Positions 61,544-64,000 of a stretch of 64,000 nt of DNA are shown piece by piece (position 1 is the first letter of the stretch; each line of letters begins with the position of its first letter). The notes under the pieces are model-generated. The model searched no databases, was not told the origin of the DNA, and worked only from the letters and a program-made list of their open reading frames with translations. The position numbers and the translations under genes were made by a program. The stretch lies in assembly GCF_001005725.1 (NCBI RefSeq), contig NZ_LBIC01000009.1:248001-312000 (forward strand). Direction: 5' to 3'. This stretch comes from Sphingobium chungbukense. GTDB lineage: Bacteria > Pseudomonadota > Alphaproteobacteria > Sphingomonadales > Sphingomonadaceae.

Positions 61544-61767
61544 GCATGTCGATCATCGAGCGGCCTTTCGATGGAAAGCGGCCGAGCGTCTTGCGCTGAC
61601 CAATCGCTCCATATTGGGATGCGGTCGAGGCCGGCCCGCTGCTGAAGGTTGGCCGTCCGGTGGCGCCTTTCCTGGCGGACGGTTGTTTCACCATCCTGCC
61701 GCGAAACGATAGGGCCGAATGCCGATCGATCCGCCTGGTCTTCATCATGGAGTTTCTGAACGGATGA
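61540..61767 (+). pseudogene. Short ORF interrupted by an in-frame TGA
   Basis: From the ATG at 61540, overlapping the hydrolase stop, the frame reads MSMSIIERPFDGKRPSVLR, TGA (61597-61599), then continues PIAPYWDAVEAGPLLKVGR and PFLADGCFTILPRNDRAECRS to a second TGA at 61767. The part after the stop keeps coding-like GC-rich third positions. It may be a decayed small gene of about 75 residues or only chance. I recognise no family. The rest of this 260-base gap holds a hairpin. Confidence 0.35.
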
Positions 61768-61794
61768 ACGGGCGCCTCCATCGGGGCGCCCGTT
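61767..61794. terminator. Bidirectional terminator hairpin
   Basis: AACGGGCGCC (61767-61776) pairs perfectly over 10 bases with GGCGCCCGTT (61785-61794), between the plus-strand operon and the convergent quinone-oxidoreductase-like gene. Confidence 0.65.
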
Positions 61795-61803
61795 CCCGAA
61801 CGG

Positions 61804-62778
61804 TCAGGGCAACAATAGAGTGGATCCAGTCGTTTTGCGTGCCTCCAGGTCGATATGGGCCTGCGCCACATCTTCCAGGCGATAGCGCTGGCCGACGCTG
61901 ATCTTCACCTTGCCCGAACGCAGCATGTCCCATAGCCGCGCGACACCCGCCGCCCGCTCGGCAGGTTTGGCGTAATAATGGTAGAGCATGGGCCGGGAAT
62001 TGTAGAGCGAACCCTTCATCGCCAGCACGCCCAGATTGACCCCGCCCACCGGGGCGTCGGCATTGCCGTAATTCACGATGAGCCCCCGGATGCCGCAACT
62101 GTCGAGCGACGATTCCCAGGTCGACATGCCCACGCCGTCGAACACCACGTGCACGCCCTCGCCATCGGTCAGCGCGCGGACGCGGCTCGCCGTATCCTCG
62201 CTCTGGTAGAAGATGATATGATCGGCGCCTGCCGCTAGCGCCTTTTCGGCCTTTTCCTCCGTGCTGACCGTGCCGATGACGGTCGCGCCGATCGCCTTCA
62301 GCCACTGGACCAGGATCAGGCCCACGCCCCCGGCGGCGGCGTGGACCAGCACGGGCCAGCCCGCCTCCACCCTGGCACAGCGTTCGACCAGAAGTTCGGC
62401 GGTGCAGCCCTTCAGCAGCGCTGCGGCCGCCGTCTCGTCGTCGATGTCGTCGGGAATGGTGATCAGGGATGCGGCGGCGATGTTGCGGTGGGTCGCATAG
62501 GCGCCTCGTTCGGGGCCGAAATAGCCGACGCGCTGGCCCGGCGCGAAATCGGTGACGCCGCCGCCGATCGCCTCGACCACGCCGACACCCTCCACGCCAA
62601 GCTCGGCGGGGAGGGCGACGGGGTAGATGCCCCGTCGGTGATAGGTATCGATGAAATTCAGCCCCAGCACCCTATGCCGGACGCGGACTTCTCCGGCGGC
62701 GGGAGCGGGAAGGTCGATATCATGAAAGGCGATGACCTCCGGCCCGCCATTGGTCTCTATCCGTGCGACGCGTGCCAT
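61804..62778 (-). CDS. Quinone oxidoreductase-like zinc-independent MDR protein (Qor family)
   Basis: 324 residues. Features: VLGLNFIDTYHRRGIYPV, ELGVEGVGVVEAIGGGV, GYFGPERGAYATHRN and the NADPH motif VHAAAGGVGLILVQW, without the catalytic zinc Cys/His set. This matches Qor NADPH:quinone reductases and related enone reductases. It leads the minus-strand direction away from the YCII gene with 12 bases between the two, so both are probably co-transcribed from upstream. It may reduce an enone or quinone in the pathway. Confidence 0.9.
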   Translation of the reverse strand: MARVARIETNGGPEVIAFHDIDLPAPAAGEVRVRHRVLGLNFIDTYHRRGIYPVALPAELGVEGVGVVEAIGGGVTDFAPGQRVGYFGPERGAYATHRNIAAASLITIPDDIDDETAAAALLKGCTAELLVERCARVEAGWPVLVHAAAGGVGLILVQWLKAIGATVIGTVSTEEKAEKALAAGADHIIFYQSEDTASRVRALTDGEGVHVVFDGVGMSTWESSLDSCGIRGLIVNYGNADAPVGGVNLGVLAMKGSLYNSRPMLYHYYAKPAERAAGVARLWDMLRSGKVKISVGQRYRLEDVAQAHIDLEARKTTGSTLLLP

Positions 62779-62790
62779 GTTCCGTCTTCC

Positions 62791-63096
62791 TTACCAGGTC
62801 TTGCCGCCCACCCAGTCACCTGCTGCCGCATTGAACGCGCGAATCTCGATGTCGGACCAGATCTGCGCCTTGTAATAGGGATCGGCTTCCAGCAGGGTGC
62901 GCGCCTCCGCTTCGCTTTCGGCCTTCACGACCAGCAGCGATCCGGTGAAATTGCCTTCCTCGTCGCGCAGCGGCCCGGCGACGGCCAGCCGGTCCAGTCC
63001 GGCCTCGACGTGGGCGAGATGCTCCTTCAGCTTCTCCATGCGCGTGGCGGTGGCGCCGGGCTTGTCGCGGGTGATGATGGCGTATAATTTGGACAT
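62791..63096 (-). CDS. YCII-related protein (YciI family)
   Basis: 101 residues with the YCII ferredoxin-like pattern: MSKLYAIITRDKPGATATRMEKLKEHLAHVEAGLDR, GPLRDEEGNFTGSLLVVKAESEAEARTLLEADPYYKAQIW. The His-Asp type pair of the family is replaced by HLAHVE. Family members include muconolactone-isomerase-like and dehydrochlorinase-like enzymes. It lies upstream of the qor-like gene and downstream of a DUF1330 gene, all on the minus strand. Exact role unknown. Confidence 0.85.
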   Translation of the reverse strand: MSKLYAIITRDKPGATATRMEKLKEHLAHVEAGLDRLAVAGPLRDEEGNFTGSLLVVKAESEAEARTLLEADPYYKAQIWSDIEIRAFNAAAGDWVGGKTW

Positions 63097-63120
63097 GGTG
63101 CTTCCTTCCTTGGACTGGGA

Positions 63121-63426
63121 TCAACTGGCGATGGCTGGGGCTTCGATCAGCAGCACCTGGCAATCGGCGACGCCTTGGCGAAGCGTTCGCGCCTCGCCAT
63201 ATTCGGGCGAGTTCCAGAAGGCGAGCGCTGCCTCCCGGCTCGGCCATTGCGAAATGACGACGGACCCGCCATCGCCGAAACCCCCTTCGAGCAACTGGGC
63301 GCCGGGCGCGCGCATCAGATATTGGCCGCCGAATCTTTCGACCAGAGCGGCGGCCTTCGCGCCATAGCCCGACAGAAAGGCTTCGCGATCGGAGATGGTG
63401 GCCGTGACGATCATATAGGCGGGCAT
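63121..63426 (-). CDS. DUF1330 family protein
   Basis: 101 residues from the ATG at 63426, with GGAGC seven bases upstream. DUF1330 features: PAYMIVTATISDREAFLSGYGAKAAALVERFGGQYL, VVISQWPSREAALAFWNSPEY. It forms a dimeric alpha/beta-barrel fold in known structures, without assigned reaction. It is the first complete gene of the small minus-strand group (DUF1330, YCII, Qor-like) downstream of a TonB receptor. Function is not predictable from sequence. Confidence 0.87.
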   Translation of the reverse strand: MPAYMIVTATISDREAFLSGYGAKAAALVERFGGQYLMRAPGAQLLEGGFGDGGSVVISQWPSREAALAFWNSPEYGEARTLRQGVADCQVLLIEAPAIAS

Positions 63427-63456
63427 GGGAAAGCTCCGGGGCTGGAGGAAGAAAGG

Positions 63457-63480
63457 GGGGACAGGCATGGGCCTGTCCCC
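63457..63480 (-). terminator. Terminator hairpin downstream of the second TonB receptor
   Basis: GGGGACAGGC (63457-63466) pairs perfectly with GCCTGTCCCC (63471-63480). On the minus strand it follows the receptor stop, and CCTTTCTT comes next, a modest pyrimidine tail. Confidence 0.6.
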
Positions 63481-63502
63481 GGCCCTGATTGATGGCCTTT
63501 CG

Positions 63503-64000
63503 TCAGAAGGACTTGCTGACCGTCAAACCATATTCGGGCTTGCGCGCGGGCGTGATGCCGAAACCGCGGGCATAGTCGCCGGTCGGTGTGCGGGCAGCGG
63601 CAAAGTCCAGATAGCGCAGGATGCCCAGCGGCGTTTCATCGCCCAGCACATTCTTGCCATAGACGGTGACGCGCAGCCCGTGGCTGTCGTACAGGCCGAA
63701 CTGCACATTCATCTGCGTCGAAGCGCCGCTCTCGGCCAGGTTGAGCACCTGATCGAAATAGCTGCTGCGATAGATGACGTCCGCGCCGGAGAAGACCGTC
63801 CAGTTATCGTCGACGGGGTGCTGGAAGCGCAGGCCGACCGTGCCGCTATGCTTGGAAACGAGCGGCGGGCGGTTGCCCGCGATCGAGGCGGCGTCGCGGC
63901 AGCCGGGCAGGTCGAGATTGACGGCCGAGCCGGTCTTGCACGAGCGGCCAAGCAGTTCGAGCGCCTTTTCGGCTTCCACGCCCTTGCGGATTTCGGCATC
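63503..64000 (-). CDS. TonB-dependent receptor, C-terminal part (5' beyond window)
   Basis: About 165 C-terminal residues of an outer-membrane receptor that continues past the window edge; the frame is open at base 64000. Barrel strands with aromatic ends are visible (GTVGLRFQHPV, TVFSGADVIYRSSYF, TQMNVQFGLYD, LRVTVYGKNVLG), and the protein ends LTVSKSF with a terminal Phe as needed for BAM-dependent insertion. It is separate from the receptor at 42769. No operator copy is seen in the part inside the window; its promoter lies outside. The ligand is unknown. Confidence 0.88.
   Translation of the reverse strand, partial: DAEIRKGVEAEKALELLGRSCKTGSAVNLDLPGCRDAASIAGNRPPLVSKHSGTVGLRFQHPVDDNWTVFSGADVIYRSSYFDQVLNLAESGASTQMNVQFGLYDSHGLRVTVYGKNVLGDETPLGILRYLDFAAARTPTGDYARGFGITPARKPEYGLTVSKSF

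Noticed and set aside
61540..61767. Selenocysteine read-through at the internal TGA
   Set aside because: No redox-type motif surrounds the TGA and I see no convincing SECIS-like hairpin immediately after it, so a broken or chance frame is simpler.
1..64000. Mobile elements, integrases, CRISPR arrays, tRNA or rRNA genes
   Set aside because: No transposase, recombinase, spaced direct repeats or recognisable tRNA/rRNA segment was seen on either strand; island status is argued only from gene content and shared operators.

Overview
The window is GC-rich, densely packed bacterial chromosome and reads as an alphaproteobacterium, most likely Sphingomonadaceae: long ATGA-coupled operons, a FixL/FixJ pair, TonB-dependent receptors beside catabolic operons, and many CoA-linked catabolic enzymes. 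I saw no rRNA, tRNA, CRISPR array, insertion sequence or phage gene. The family-level placement is an inference.

Region 1 (1-10.0 kb) is signalling and stress: a 5'-truncated hybrid histidine kinase; a minus-strand usp-fixL-fixJ set whose FixL keeps the haem-PAS His and Arg; a small unknown protein with a GNAT acetyltransferase; a Tat-exported GH1 beta-glucosidase; and a NarX/NarL-type two-component pair. A hemerythrin gene at 19.6 kb has a near-perfect FNR/FixK box upstream, so oxygen sensing may reach it.

Region 2 (10.1-18.5 kb) is a tightly coupled operon: class III aminotransferase, GT-C-like membrane glycosyltransferase, UbiA-family prenyltransferase, HAD phosphatase, small helper, GMC oxidoreductase and sugar epimerase, with a convergent flippase-like membrane protein. 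The set resembles a polyprenyl-phosphate-pentose (decaprenyl-phosphoarabinose-like) pathway.

Region 3 (20.2-26.3 kb) is a leucine/isovalerate-type module: a divergent LysR regulator, isovaleryl-CoA dehydrogenase, both subunits of a methylcrotonyl-CoA carboxylase, and a MaoC hydratase.

Region 4 (26.4-61.5 kb) looks like one large catabolic island. Its operons encode CoA-transferases, C-C lyases, LeuCD-type hydro-lyases, three allantoinase-like (PuuE) hydrolases, an isochorismatase-type amidase, an amidase-signature enzyme, a nitrilase homologue, MmgE/PrpD proteins, a phenylacetate-CoA-ligase-like enzyme, dehydrogenases, an MFS transporter and a TonB receptor. An 18-bp perfect palindrome (AATTTGTCCGGACAAATT) sits at three operon heads (32462, 45329, 46121), and its 12-bp core recurs beside a GntR/UTRA regulator gene (51844). 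I infer that this GntR protein controls the island. The substrate is unknown; the enzymes suggest an amide- or imide-containing compound ending in C5 acids such as citraconate/citramalate.

Between 41.2 and 45.8 kb three adjacent genes (FAD oxidase, TonB receptor, membrane protein) carry five single-base indels, mostly in short homopolymers. This is either real decay or sequence error. Region 5 (61.8-64.0 kb) holds a quinone-oxidoreductase-like enzyme, YCII and DUF1330 small proteins, and the 3' end of a second TonB receptor.
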